This document shows positions 27,550 to 37,627 of a stretch of DNA of 64,000 nucleotides, in pieces. Origin of the DNA: Alphaproteobacteria bacterium AO1-B (GTDB lineage Bacteria; Pseudomonadota; Alphaproteobacteria; Rhizobiales; Stappiaceae); the NCBI GenBank assembly GCA_001890945.1, contig MLAX01000002.1:682001-746000 (forward strand). The letters run 5' to 3'. The position numbers and the translations under genes are program-made. The notes under the pieces were generated by a model. It was not told where the DNA came from and did no database searches. It was given only the letters and a program-made list of their open reading frames with translations. Position 1 is the first letter of the stretch; each line of letters starts with the position of its first letter.

Positions 27550-28629
27550 ATGGGGCTGTTTGACCGCTCACTGTCTCCACCACAGCAGCTGCCGGCGGCG
27601 GTAATCATCGACATTCAAGACATCCCTACCGAAAAAAGGCGCCCATTTTTTCTTTGGCTGGCAGAAGAGATTCGAACTCTGCCTTGCGATGTTCCGCTTT
27701 ACATTCTGACTGGAAGCGAAGATGAGCCGGTCGACGGGCTTCGACCAATGGCGATCCTGGAACGGTCAGTTCCAGATGACATCCTGGTGATGCTGATTTG
27801 CATTCATCAACGGGCTCTACTTCGTTCGGAAGAAGCTCGGATCCGCCGGCGCATCTTCGGTAGGATCCCCGGGTTTGGTGCGGCACCACACTACACCGGC
27901 GGCAGCGGCCTGATGGTTGTCGGGGTGAGCGGACGTTTTCTGGAATGGCAGGCCGCAAGCAGCCACAATGTGGAAGTCGTCGGAGCGTTTGACGGGGGCA
28001 TGGCCACCGAATTCATGGCGCAGCGGGCGTTTGACGCGGTTGTCATCGACAGCACGTCCGAAGACACCATCGACTACATGCAGCAAATCAGGCGGGACGC
28101 CCGCTTTGCGAGCTTACCGGTCTTGGCTGTGTGTGAAGATCCAGAAGATGTCGTTACCTTGTTCCGGAATGGAGCCTCCGACGTCCTTCTTGGAAGAAAC
28201 AGCCCCGAAACACTCAACCGGAGGCTGGCGTCAGCCATTCGCCTTGGCAAACGGCGCCGTCTCGCCGACCGCGTTCTCTCAGAAAGTCATATGTGGCTTC
28301 AGCAACAAATTACCGTCGGTGGCCTCGATCAAGATCGGTATGAGCATTATCTGGAGACGACAGCCAACGCGATGGCAGCCCGCGGGCTCGATCTTTGGGA
28401 AATGCGCCTGTCTCCGGAAAACTTTAATATTCCTGCTTCAACCGCAGAGGATCTTGCGGAACTGAACGGTACTTTGCTGTCTGTTGCGGATGCCACAAGC
28501 CGGGATGAAGACCTGGTTTGCCTGGTCCGCGGTCTTGGCCCTGTGGCTGTCTTGAAGAATGAAGCCGGTACTTTGCGCCTTCAAAAACGGATAAACTCCA
28601 TTCTCGCTCACACGGTGATGGCGCCCTGA
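27550..28629 (+). CDS. REC-REC-degenerate GGDEF protein (PleD/PopA-like layout)
   Basis: A 359-residue soluble protein. Residues ~120-230 look like a receiver domain: LMVVGVSGRF, FDAVVIDST with Asp167 at the phosphoacceptor position, LPVLAVCEDPEDVVTLFRNGASDVLLG. Residues ~15-95 look like a second, weaker receiver. Residues ~255-355 follow the spacing of a GGDEF domain (GLDQDRY at the start, SRDEDLVCLVRGLGPVAVL at the signature, LQKRINSILAHTV at the end), but the GGDEF signature is replaced by RGLGP. Cyclic di-GMP synthesis is therefore unlikely; a scaffold or sensor role is inferred. The frame is open back to an ATG at 27427, but those residues look non-conserved and the ATG at 27550 gives a clean domain start. 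Confidence 0.55.
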   Translation: MGLFDRSLSPPQQLPAAVIIDIQDIPTEKRRPFFLWLAEEIRTLPCDVPLYILTGSEDEPVDGLRPMAILERSVPDDILVMLICIHQRALLRSEEARIRRRIFGRIPGFGAAPHYTGGSGLMVVGVSGRFLEWQAASSHNVEVVGAFDGGMATEFMAQRAFDAVVIDSTSEDTIDYMQQIRRDARFASLPVLAVCEDPEDVVTLFRNGASDVLLGRNSPETLNRRLASAIRLGKRRRLADRVLSESHMWLQQQITVGGLDQDRYEHYLETTANAMAARGLDLWEMRLSPENFNIPASTAEDLAELNGTLLSVADATSRDEDLVCLVRGLGPVAVLKNEAGTLRLQKRINSILAHTVMAP

Positions 28630-28738
28630 ACCCGGTTCACAAAGTGTAGATCGGACGTCGGGGCATTTCCCCGGCGCACTCATCCTGCTAGTCTGGCGGT
28701 GAGAATACAAAAACTGCAACAAACCCAAGGTCTCCCGA

Positions 28739-29413
28739 ATGAGTAGCACCCCAGCAATCACCATTGATATCGTCTCAGATGTGATGTGCCCCTGGTGCTA
28801 TATTGGCAAACGCCGGCTGGAGGCTGCGCTCAAACAAGTGCCTAACATTCCCGTCGAAGTTCGCTGGCACCCGTTTCAGCTCGATGCAACGCTTCCCAAA
28901 ACCGGTAAGGACCGGAAACAGTATCTGAGCGACAAGTTTGGAGGAATGGAACGGGCGAATGCCTTCTATTCCCAAATCAAAGCGGCCGGTACGGAAGAAG
29001 GTATCCCGTTCGACTTTGACGCCATCAAGCTGTCACCGAACACGCTGGATTGTCATCGACTCATTCTGTGGTCCCGAGCCGATGATGTTCAGGATGATGT
29101 GGTGGAGCGGCTGTTTAAGGCTTATTTTGTCAATGGCGAGGACCTGACAAAGTCCGAACTTCTGGTCCGCATTTCAGAAGAAGCGGGAATGCAATCGGAT
29201 CTCGTCGAGCAACTGCTCGAGACCGAGACCGACCTCGACAAAATCATTACTCAGATAGGCAAAGCCCAGGAATCCGGCGTGACCGGTGTTCCGTGCTTTA
29301 TCATCGACGGACGTTTTGTGCTGGCTGGCGCCGAAAAAGCCGAAACAATTGCAGCCGGCATCATGCACGCCGATGCGACACGCACCGACGTGGAAGCAGA
29401 AACCGCGTCATGA
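28739..29413 (+). CDS. DsbA family oxidoreductase, FrnE-like
   Basis: A 224-residue cytoplasmic thioredoxin-fold protein. It begins ITIDIVSDVMCPWCYIGKRRLE, with the CPWC redox pair at residues 17-20, and has TGVPCFIIDGRFVLAGA with the cis-Pro loop near residue 180. There is no leader peptide. This fits the FrnE/2-hydroxychromene-2-carboxylate isomerase branch, which acts in disulfide chemistry or stress defence. It converges on the cupin-like gene with 10 bases between stops. Confidence 0.88.
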   Translation: MSSTPAITIDIVSDVMCPWCYIGKRRLEAALKQVPNIPVEVRWHPFQLDATLPKTGKDRKQYLSDKFGGMERANAFYSQIKAAGTEEGIPFDFDAIKLSPNTLDCHRLILWSRADDVQDDVVERLFKAYFVNGEDLTKSELLVRISEEAGMQSDLVEQLLETETDLDKIITQIGKAQESGVTGVPCFIIDGRFVLAGAEKAETIAAGIMHADATRTDVEAETAS

Positions 29414-29423
29414 TTGGTTTGGC

Positions 29424-30371
29424 TTACTTTTCGTAAGGCGCGATATCGACGAATCCGAGTTCAGTCGTTGGGTCAAGACGGAAGTCGACGATCCGCCGGA
29501 CCTGCCGTTTCTTTTCCATCTTCAAGCGTTTCCAAGCCAGCGCGGCAGCGGCCTTCGGATAAACGTGGAAGCCTCGGGGTGCCGTCGACAAATTTTCAAG
29601 ACCCAGTGTCCGGCGCAAGACACCATTGCCATAGCGAACAGCAAATTCGTGGCGGATGTCGCGCGTCCAATGTTCCGTCGTAACTGAGATGTTCAGGCAA
29701 TCGTGGTTCTCGACCCGGTGCGGGCCATAGAGCGGCCAATGCATCATCTCCCCGGCCTCCAGGTCGTGCACCTCGGCATACTCGTCAAACCACGGCTGAT
29801 ACGGAACTTCCTCTTCCGTTTCCTGCATCAAGATCTTTTCAAGCGACTCGTCGGTCAAGAACGCCTGATTGACCGGGTATACGTAGACCCGTTTTTTTCC
29901 CTGCAGTTGCCAGAGGCTCTGCCCCTGCACATCAGCATGGTAATAAACTTGGATTTTGGGTGAGGACACCAAAAGGGACATGTTGCGCATTGTGGTCTTC
30001 AAGTGCGGAACACGGACCTCGAACTCTGAGAAAATCTGGTTGAGTACGCGATCATATTGCGGATCGATGTCCATGATCCGGAATACGTTCATCCACAAAC
30101 GGCCGTTGCGAATGCAATTGATCACTTCGGTCCCGCTGGTGCTGCCGATTTCCCCATGGCGCCACTCCTTGACATTCTTGTCGTGCCCCATCGTGTTCAA
30201 GGTGTATTGATGCGGCTCAAGCTTGTCGATCAGCTTTCCAAGAGCTTCCTCGGAAAACAATCCAGTTTCCGCGAGCCGATGCTTAAGCTTGATGTTCTGA
30301 CGGTCAAACAGCGCACTGTGTTGATCTTGCCAATTGGCAATGACATCTTGGGTTTGGGAAATCGCATTCAT
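29424..30371 (-). CDS. JmjC/cupin-like Fe(II)/2-oxoglutarate oxygenase-type protein
   Basis: A 315-residue protein. The segment VYYHADVQGQSLWQLQGKKRVYVYP (given here by residues 142-166) carries an H-x-D pair (His145, Asp147), and GEMMHWPLYGPHRVEN supplies a later His218, together the usual iron-binding triad of cupin-8/JmjC-type hydroxylases. Arg/Lys-rich strands around 159-161 could bind 2-oxoglutarate. The substrate is unknown. The start at 30371 is the first ATG that gives a soluble protein; a start at 30425 would add a hydrophobic stretch. The promoter region is AT-rich and holds an 18-bp palindrome. Confidence 0.68.
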   Translation of the reverse strand: MNAISQTQDVIANWQDQHSALFDRQNIKLKHRLAETGLFSEEALGKLIDKLEPHQYTLNTMGHDKNVKEWRHGEIGSTSGTEVINCIRNGRLWMNVFRIMDIDPQYDRVLNQIFSEFEVRVPHLKTTMRNMSLLVSSPKIQVYYHADVQGQSLWQLQGKKRVYVYPVNQAFLTDESLEKILMQETEEEVPYQPWFDEYAEVHDLEAGEMMHWPLYGPHRVENHDCLNISVTTEHWTRDIRHEFAVRYGNGVLRRTLGLENLSTAPRGFHVYPKAAAALAWKRLKMEKKRQVRRIVDFRLDPTTELGFVDIAPYEK

Positions 30372-30453
30372 AACGCAGCCAATCATCCAGAGTTGAACGC
30401 TGACTATGTATAAGAACAACTTCAATATATTGTAAATATTGACGCTGTACTCG

Positions 30454-30471
30454 TGGTTAATGCATTAACCA
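30454..30471. promoter_or_regulatory. Perfect 18-bp palindrome upstream of the cupin-like gene
   Basis: TGGTTAATGCATTAACCA is a perfect palindrome 83 bases before the ATG of the cupin-like gene, in AT-rich sequence that also contains TACAAT and TATATT as possible -10 elements on the minus strand. It looks like a dimeric repressor or activator site. The eno terminator lies just to its right. Confidence 0.5.
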
Positions 30472-30523
30472 TTAGTCCGGTGATTTACCAATTGAAACAA
30501 CAAAACACCGTTATCTCAATGGT

Positions 30524-30554
30524 AAAAAATACCCCGCAGAATTTTGCGGGGTAT
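30524..30554 (-). terminator. Rho-independent terminator of eno
   Basis: On the minus strand ATACCCCGCA, a short loop, TGCGGGGTAT, followed by TTTTTT. It is a perfect 10-bp stem, 21 bases after the eno stop. Confidence 0.93.
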
Positions 30555-30575
30555 CGAATAGCGTGAATACAACGA

Positions 30576-31853
<1,278 letters not shown>

Positions 31854-31951
31854 TTACTCCTCGTTTGCGCTCATCGGTTCCCTGCATTTGGAAGAACCGC
31901 CGCGATAAGTCCGGGGCAGCGATTTCAAACACCGCCTCCCCCAAGCTAAAC

Positions 31952-31971
31952 GGGCCGCAAACTCGCGGCCC
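31952..31971 (-). terminator. Hairpin after kdsA, possible weak terminator
   Basis: GGGCCGC, six-base loop, GCGGCCC, six bases past the kdsA stop; on the minus strand it is followed by GTTTAGCTT, a poor T-run. It may trim or partly stop kdsA transcripts before eno. Confidence 0.4.
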
Positions 31972-31977
31972 AATCGA

Positions 31978-32829
31978 TCAAGCCGGCGGACCGACGGATT
32001 TCTTTACAACAGCATCAATGGCTTTCAGTTCAGCCAGAAGAGCCCCAAGGTTCCGCAGCGCGATCATGTTCGGGCCATCTGATGATGTTGTGTTCTCAGG
32101 ATCTGGATGGGTTTCGATAAAGACCCCACCAACACCGACAGCAACGGCTGCGCGCGCCAGCACAGCAACCATTTCCCGGTCACCGCCGGAAGATCCGCCA
32201 AGACCGCCTGGCTGCTGGACTGAATGGGTTGCATCAAAGACCACCGGTGCTCCGGTTTGGGCCATGATCGGCAACGCGCGCATGTCGCTCACCAGAGTGT
32301 TGTACCCGAAGCTCGCGCCACGCTCGGTCAAGAGCACATTGGGATTGCCGGAATCCGTTATCTTCCGGAGGACGTTTTTCATGTCCCAAGGGGCCAGGAA
32401 CTGCCCCTTCTTTACGTTGATCACAGCACCGGTTTCAGCAGCCGCGATCAGAAGGTCTGTCTGCCGGCATAAAAAGGCCGGGATCTGGAGGACGTCGACC
32501 ACGTCTGCGACTGGAGCACATTGCTCTGCGTTATGAATGTCAGTCAGGACCGGAAGACCAAATGTCTCTTTGATCTCAGCAAAAATTGGCAGGGCTTCGT
32601 TCAAGCCGATGCCGCGGGTTGCTGACAGGGACGTCCGGTTCGCCTTGTCGAACGAACTCTTGTAGACAACCGGAATTCCAAGACCGCCCGCAATTTCCTT
32701 CACCGCTGCAGCACATTCCAGCGCATGGTCGCGGCTTTCCAGTTGGCATGGCCCGGCAATCAAGCTGAAGGGCGCGGAATTGTTGAAGGAAACGCTCCCC
32801 ACGTTCACAGTGCGGTTGGCTTCAGTCAT
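31978..32829 (-). CDS. kdsA: 3-Deoxy-8-phosphooctulonate synthase (KDO-8-P synthase)
   Basis: A 283-residue enzyme that joins phosphoenolpyruvate and arabinose 5-phosphate for the KDO of lipopolysaccharide. Family segments include [54 protein letters not shown] and [12 protein letters not shown]. The metal-site position in AGPCQLESR holds Cys, as in the metal-dependent class. The ATG at 32829 has AAAGGA upstream; a TTG directly before it is in frame. The likely operon order is kdsA then eno. Confidence 0.95.
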   Translation of the reverse strand: MTEANRTVNVGSVSFNNSAPFSLIAGPCQLESRDHALECAAAVKEIAGGLGIPVVYKSSFDKANRTSLSATRGIGLNEALPIFAEIKETFGLPVLTDIHNAEQCAPVADVVDVLQIPAFLCRQTDLLIAAAETGAVINVKKGQFLAPWDMKNVLRKITDSGNPNVLLTERGASFGYNTLVSDMRALPIMAQTGAPVVFDATHSVQQPGGLGGSSGGDREMVAVLARAAVAVGVGGVFIETHPDPENTTSSDGPNMIALRNLGALLAELKAIDAVVKKSVGPPA

Positions 32830-33185
32830 CAAGGATCCTTTGTCTGCTGGGTAACAGCGGCCCGCTCAATTGAGCGAGTAAATGGGGGTGATGTGAATTC
32901 GCGTGTTCAATAACCTTCTTTTCCAGAACCTGCAATATCAGGCGGCCGGAACATGGAATTCATTTTAATCGATTTAAAATGCAGGCAGCTCCAAGCGTGT
33001 GATTTACGCCACATCTGTTTCACGCAGATAAGAGATACATTCAGTGTTAATACTCTCCGGGGTATTGCCAATACAAAAGAAACGTTACGTCCTGAAGCGT
33101 GTTGCGGTAACGCGCGGTCGGATGTGAGCACACGTTGATAAGAGCCACCTGCGTGGCGGAATTTGCAAGAGTTGGAATTTCAGGC
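32830..33185. other. Intergenic region between divergent kdsA and galU
   Basis: About 356 bases that should hold the two divergent promoters. The middle is AT-rich, with a near-palindrome at 32962-32980 (ATTTTAATCGATTTAAAAT) and a looser repeat near 33046-33066 (AATACTC...GGGTATT). I see no convincing ORF, tRNA or terminator. Confidence 0.5.
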
Positions 33186-34079
33186 ATGACCAAACCGATC
33201 CGCAAAGCCATCCTTCCCGTTGCCGGTCTCGGAACCCGCTTTTTGCCGGCAACAAAAGCTGTGCCGAAGGAAATGCTGACGATCGTCGATCGGCCGATTA
33301 TCCAGTACGTGGTGGACGAAGCGCGGGCTGCTGGCATTGAACACATCGTCTTTGTGACCGGCCGCAACAAACAGGTGATCGAGGACCACTTCGACGTGGC
33401 TTATGAGCTTGAAGACACCTTGAAAGCCCGCAACAAGACAGCGGCTCTGGATCTTCTTGAAAAGCATCGCCCGACACCCGGATCAACCAGCTTTACGCGC
33501 CAGCAAGCCCCGCTAGGGCTTGGCCATGCCATCTGGTGCGCACGCGACATCATCGGCGACGAACCATTTGCCATTCTATTGCCCGACGTGATTATCAAGT
33601 CGAAAGTCAGCTGCCTGAAACAGATGGTCGACCTTTATGACGGAACCGGCGGCAACGTCATTGCGGTAGAGGAAGTGCCGGAAGATCAGACCCAGAACTA
33701 CGGCATTGTGGAGCTCGCTGAAAAGATAAACGAAAACGCAGCGCACATTTCCAACATGGTCGAAAAGCCGGCCCCTGGAACCGCCCCGTCCAATTTGATG
33801 ATCACGGGACGCTATATTCTGCAGCCGCAGATCTTCGAGCTGTTGTCAAAACAAGATACCGGTGCGGGCGGCGAGATCCAGCTGACGGATAGCATGCTTA
33901 AGCTGATGGAAACTCAGCCGTTCTCGTCGATCAAGTTCGAAGGCCGGAGTTTCGACTGCGGCTCCAAGGCGGGGTTCTTGAGCGCCAACATTGCGTTCGG
34001 TCTTGATGATCCGAAACTCGCCAGCGAAATCCTGCCGTTCATGCGTGAGATGATCGACCAACCGGCGGCAGCTGAGTAA
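33186..34079 (+). CDS. galU: UTP-glucose-1-phosphate uridylyltransferase
   Basis: A 297-residue nucleotidyltransferase that makes UDP-glucose for envelope and exopolysaccharide sugars. The opening KAILPVAGLGTRFLPATKAVPKEML is the GalU signature. IEHIVFVTGRNKQ, LGLGHAIWCA, FAILLPDVI and SFDCGSKAGFL follow in order. The start at 33186 is chosen because the conserved region begins at once; an ATG at 33135 would add 17 residues without homology. The length fits bacterial GalU. Confidence 0.95.
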   Translation: MTKPIRKAILPVAGLGTRFLPATKAVPKEMLTIVDRPIIQYVVDEARAAGIEHIVFVTGRNKQVIEDHFDVAYELEDTLKARNKTAALDLLEKHRPTPGSTSFTRQQAPLGLGHAIWCARDIIGDEPFAILLPDVIIKSKVSCLKQMVDLYDGTGGNVIAVEEVPEDQTQNYGIVELAEKINENAAHISNMVEKPAPGTAPSNLMITGRYILQPQIFELLSKQDTGAGGEIQLTDSMLKLMETQPFSSIKFEGRSFDCGSKAGFLSANIAFGLDDPKLASEILPFMREMIDQPAAAE

Positions 34080-34102
34080 CTGTTCAAAACTGCAGTCTGA
34101 TC

Positions 34103-34133
34103 AAAACCCGTCACGAACCGTGGCGGGTTTTTT
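34103..34133 (+). terminator. Rho-independent terminator of galU
   Basis: AAAACCCGTCACG, loop AAC, CGTGGCGGGTTTTTT on the plus strand, a 9-bp stem with one mismatch, 23 bases after the galU stop. Confidence 0.88.
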
Positions 34134-34282
34134 ATTTGACGGCGTAGCGACCGTTCCGAAGTGGCGGCAAGAAGCTGACTTATCCCCACCGGGTGCATTC
34201 CGCAGGGAATTCTTAGCTATTTAAGAACTGAAAAGGAAATACCGGCGTATAGTTGGAGTGTTCGAGAAAGGAGACACCGACT

Positions 34283-34717
34283 ATGGCAGCCTCTTATTTC
34301 CGGAAATACGCGGCCGGCGCCGTCCTCGGCGCAGCCCTGGCTATTGGCACGGTTTCACCAAGCTTTGCCGCAGATACCAGCGTGTTTCAGTCCATCATCA
34401 AGAACCAGATGAGCGCATTTGCTGCGGACGATGCCAAAACGGCATTCTCCTTTGCAACAAGGTCTCTGCAGCAGCGGTTCCAGACCCCTGAGTTCTTTAT
34501 GCAGATGGTCAAAAGCGGGTATCAGCCGGTCTACCGGCCGAAAGACGTGACATTCGGGCAGTCCAAAATGACCAAGTTCGGCCCGACCCAGGAAGTCTAC
34601 GTTACTGGCCCCAAAGGCCAGAATTGGCTCGCCCTCTACAGTTTTGAAGAGCAAGAAGATGGGTCGTGGCGGATCTCCGGATGCTATCTGACAAAGTCGG
34701 ACGGGTTCGCAGCTTAG
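34283..34717 (+). CDS. DUF4864 exported protein
   Basis: A 144-residue secreted protein. A leader (KYAAGAVLGAALAIGTV, cleavage near SFAAD) is followed by a compact domain: SIIKNQMSAFAADDAKTAFSFA, FMQMVKSGYQPVYRP and a C-terminal QEDGSWRISGCYL. This pattern matches DUF4864, an NTF2-like family of unknown function. AAAGGAG lies 9 bases before the ATG. Upstream, TTCTTA-GCTATT-TAAGAA (34210-34227) is a perfect 6-bp inverted repeat that could be part of its promoter or operator. Confidence 0.82.
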   Translation: MAASYFRKYAAGAVLGAALAIGTVSPSFAADTSVFQSIIKNQMSAFAADDAKTAFSFATRSLQQRFQTPEFFMQMVKSGYQPVYRPKDVTFGQSKMTKFGPTQEVYVTGPKGQNWLALYSFEEQEDGSWRISGCYLTKSDGFAA

Positions 34718-34742
34718 AAGACCTGGGCAAGTTTCAAGGACA

Positions 34743-35891
34743 TCACAGCGCGGCGATGTCGCCGCGCGCCCAGTCGTCCTTGGTTTTGGCGTAGAAATCC
34801 TCGAACCGGCTCTCTTCAATCGCGTCCCGCATGCCCTGCATGAGCGTTTGATAGTAGGCGATGTTGTTCCAGGTCAGCAGCATTCCTGAGAGCGCTTCTC
34901 CGGCGCGAAACAGGTGGTGAAGGTAGGCGCGGCTGTACGTGCTTGTCGCTGGACATGCGCTCTCTTCGTCCAAGGGGCGTGGATCGTCCTGGTGGCGGGC
35001 GTTCTTCAAGTTGACCTTGCCAAACCGGGTGTAAGCCAATCCATGTCTTCCGGCCCGGGTTGGCATGACACAATCAAACTGATCGATCCCGCGTTTCACG
35101 CTTTCCAAAAGATCGTCTGGTGTGCCGACGCCCATGAGGTAACGCGGCTTGTCGACCGGCATGATAGGGGTGGTGATGTCGAGCATTTTCAGCATCACCT
35201 CTTGCGGCTCTCCGACAGCAAGGCCACCAACGGAATAGCCTTCCATAGGCAATTTGCCGAGCTCTTCGGCTGAACGGATGCGGAGATCGGGAACATCGCC
35301 GCCCTGAACAATTCCGTAAAGCCCCTGCCCCTTGCCTGGGCCGCCCATCTTTTCAAATTGGCTCCGCGAGCGTTCGGCCCATCTCAGCGACAATTCCATG
35401 GCCCGCTGAACTTCTTCGCGCGGGCTCGGCAACTTGATGCATTCATCAAGCTGCATTTGAATATCGGAGCCGAGCAAGCCCTGGATTTCGATAGACCGCT
35501 CCGGTGTCAGATGATGCTTGCTGCCGTCGATATGGCTTTGGAACCGGACCCCATCCTCATCCAGCTTGCGCAGCTGAGCCAGAGACATCACCTGAAATCC
35601 GCCACTGTCAGTCAGGATTGTATGCGGCCAGTTCATGAATTTGTGCAGGCCGCCGAGCCGATCGACCCGTTCGGCCGTCGGCCGCAGCATCAAGTGATAG
35701 GTGTTTCCCAAAACCACATCCGCGCCGGTTTCACGGACATGGTCGGGGAACATGGCTTTCACCGTTGCCTGTGTCCCGACAGGCATAAAGGCCGGCGTGC
35801 GAACAACGCCATGCGGTGTCGTGATTTCACCGCGGCGGGCCATACCGTCTGTAGTGATCAGTTTAAAGCCGAATTTCTTGGGGTCGGTCAT
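34743..35891 (-). CDS. tgt: tRNA-guanine transglycosylase (queuine/preQ1 insertion)
   Basis: A 382-residue Tgt that swaps G34 for preQ1 in tRNAs with GUN anticodons. Visible are [22 protein letters not shown], the catalytic-Asp region [34 protein letters not shown] and [13 protein letters not shown]. Oddly, the zinc site differs: where E. coli has CxCxxC, this protein has SACPAT (only the middle Cys kept), and the later His ligand is Asn ([11 protein letters not shown]). The gene overlaps queA by four bases (ATGA), so two queuosine steps are translationally coupled. Confidence 0.94.
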   Translation of the reverse strand: MTDPKKFGFKLITTDGMARRGEITTPHGVVRTPAFMPVGTQATVKAMFPDHVRETGADVVLGNTYHLMLRPTAERVDRLGGLHKFMNWPHTILTDSGGFQVMSLAQLRKLDEDGVRFQSHIDGSKHHLTPERSIEIQGLLGSDIQMQLDECIKLPSPREEVQRAMELSLRWAERSRSQFEKMGGPGKGQGLYGIVQGGDVPDLRIRSAEELGKLPMEGYSVGGLAVGEPQEVMLKMLDITTPIMPVDKPRYLMGVGTPDDLLESVKRGIDQFDCVMPTRAGRHGLAYTRFGKVNLKNARHQDDPRPLDEESACPATSTYSRAYLHHLFRAGEALSGMLLTWNNIAYYQTLMQGMRDAIEESRFEDFYAKTKDDWARGDIAAL

Positions 35892-36970
35892 GAGGATGCG
35901 TCCTGGCTTGCGTCTGGAAACAGCAGAGACGCATCGCCATAGCTGTAAAATCGGTATTCGGTGTCGATAGCATGCTGATAAGCAGCCCGCATGGTCTCAA
36001 GGCCTGAAAGCGCCGAAACCAGCATGAAAAGGGTCGACCGCGGCAGATGGAAATTGGTCATCAGCGCATCGATGGCCTTGAATTTGTATCCAGGCGTGAT
36101 GAAGATTGACGTCTCATCTGCAAACGGCACAATTGTCCCGGTTTCCTGGGCCGCGCTTTCAAGAATACGCAAGGACGTGGTTCCAATGCTGACCACCTTG
36201 TTGCCCCGCGCCTTGACGGCTTGAAGGGCTGCAGCGGTTTCCTCCGACACTTCCCCCCATTCGGCATGCATCTTGTGATCATCTGTATCGTCGGCTTTGA
36301 CGGGGAGGAACGTCCCTGCCCCGACATGTAACGTCACCCGGTGCATCTCAATCCCGCGGTCCTTGATGGCCGCGAGCAGCTCAGGAGTAAAATGGAGTCC
36401 GGCAGTCGGTGCTGCGACCGCGCCGTCCTTTTCCGCAAAGATCGTCTGATAGTCTTGCCGATCCTGCTCGTCTTCGCCGCGCTTTTGCGCGATGTAAGGT
36501 GGCAGCGGAATGTGACCGACCTGTGCAATGGCAACATCCAGCTCCGGTCCGGAACAGTCGAACACCAGCAGAACCTCGCCGCCGTCGGTTTTTTCCGTTA
36601 CCGTCGCCGTCAACCGGGCGCCGTTGCCTTCGAATACAACAAGATCATCGACCTGGAGTTTTTTGGCCGGGCGGACAAAGGCCTTCCACCGGTCAGCCGC
36701 AGATCTCAGGTGCAGGGTGACACTGATCCCTGCTTCAATGTCGCCGCGCCGCCGTTTGCCCTCCAGCTGCGCCGGAATGACCTTTGTATCGTTGAACACA
36801 AGCGCGTCGCCCGGCTCCAAAAGAGCAGGAAGATCGCGCACGCCCTTGTCGCTCAGCTCAGGTGTTTCACCCGGGCGCACAACAAGCATGCGCGCGGCAT
36901 CGCGTGGCCGCGCAGGCCGCAAGGCAATTCGTTCATTGGGAAGCTCAAAGTCAAACTGATCGACACGCAT
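35888..36970 (-). CDS. queA: S-adenosylmethionine:tRNA ribosyltransferase-isomerase
   Basis: A 360-residue QueA that adds the epoxycyclopentanediol ring to preQ1 in tRNA using SAM. The whole protein follows the family: [22 protein letters not shown] at the start (residues 3-24), [51 protein letters not shown], and near the end [15 protein letters not shown]. It is the first gene of the queA-tgt pair. Confidence 0.96.
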   Translation of the reverse strand: MRVDQFDFELPNERIALRPARPRDAARMLVVRPGETPELSDKGVRDLPALLEPGDALVFNDTKVIPAQLEGKRRRGDIEAGISVTLHLRSAADRWKAFVRPAKKLQVDDLVVFEGNGARLTATVTEKTDGGEVLLVFDCSGPELDVAIAQVGHIPLPPYIAQKRGEDEQDRQDYQTIFAEKDGAVAAPTAGLHFTPELLAAIKDRGIEMHRVTLHVGAGTFLPVKADDTDDHKMHAEWGEVSEETAAALQAVKARGNKVVSIGTTSLRILESAAQETGTIVPFADETSIFITPGYKFKAIDALMTNFHLPRSTLFMLVSALSGLETMRAAYQHAIDTEYRFYSYGDASLLFPDASQDASS

Positions 36971-37049
36971 GGTGAAGGCTAACTGATCCGGTTTTCGGGG
37001 TGTTCGGTTGGGGCTGATAATGCCGGTTTGGCATCAGGTCAACCGGAGG

Positions 37050-37087
37050 TGAAAACAAACACAGCGCGGATGTTGCCACCCGCGCTG
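37050..37087 (-). terminator. Probable terminator of the first cyclophilin gene
   Basis: On the minus strand CAGCGCGGG, loop, CCGCGCTG, then TGTTTGTTTTC: an 8-bp GC-rich stem with a T-rich tail, 25 bases after the stop at 37113. Confidence 0.7.
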
Positions 37088-37112
37088 CAAAAGTCAGAGC
37101 TGAAGTCGAGAC

Positions 37113-37583
37113 TTAAGCGTCTGCGGCAACCTTCATTGAATTGATCTTGTCCGGATTTTGGACAGGCTCACCGCGTTTGATCTTGTCGACATTTTCCATG
37201 CCTTCAATCACCTTGCCCCAGGCCGTGTATTGGCGGTCAAGGAAGGTGGCATCGTCGAAGCAGATGAAGAACTGGCTGTCACCGGAATTCGGATCCTGAG
37301 CACGCGCCATGGAACAAACGCCGCGCACATGCGGTTCGGCGTTGAATTCCGCCTTCAACTTAGTGCCGGAACCGCCGGTGCCTGTGCCATTCGGGCACCC
37401 GGTCTGGGCCATGAATCCTTCGATTACGCGGTGAAAGACGATTCCGTCATAAAAACCCTCACGGACCAATTCCTTGATGCGCGCAACGTGGTTGGGCGCA
37501 AGGTCCGGGCGCATTTCGATCACTACCTCGCCTTGAGTGGTGTCCATGATCAATGTGTTTTCGGCGTCTTTGATGTCAGCCAT
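37113..37583 (-). CDS. Peptidyl-prolyl cis-trans isomerase, cyclophilin type (cytoplasmic)
   Basis: A 156-residue cyclophilin without a leader. Core motifs are present: YDGIVFHRVIEGFMAQTGCPNGTG with the catalytic Arg in FHR, CSMARAQDPNSGDSQFFI and DRQYTAWGKV. It speeds proline isomerisation in protein folding. AAGGAG precedes the ATG. It is 44 bases downstream of a second cyclophilin gene, and the two proteins are clearly related, so the pair is a duplication with one cytoplasmic and one exported copy. Confidence 0.93.
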   Translation of the reverse strand: MADIKDAENTLIMDTTQGEVVIEMRPDLAPNHVARIKELVREGFYDGIVFHRVIEGFMAQTGCPNGTGTGGSGTKLKAEFNAEPHVRGVCSMARAQDPNSGDSQFFICFDDATFLDRQYTAWGKVIEGMENVDKIKRGEPVQNPDKINSMKVAADA

Positions 37584-37627
37584 GGTTTTCTCCTTGGGTA
37601 TTCAGGGGCCAGTTGGTGCAGCACCGG

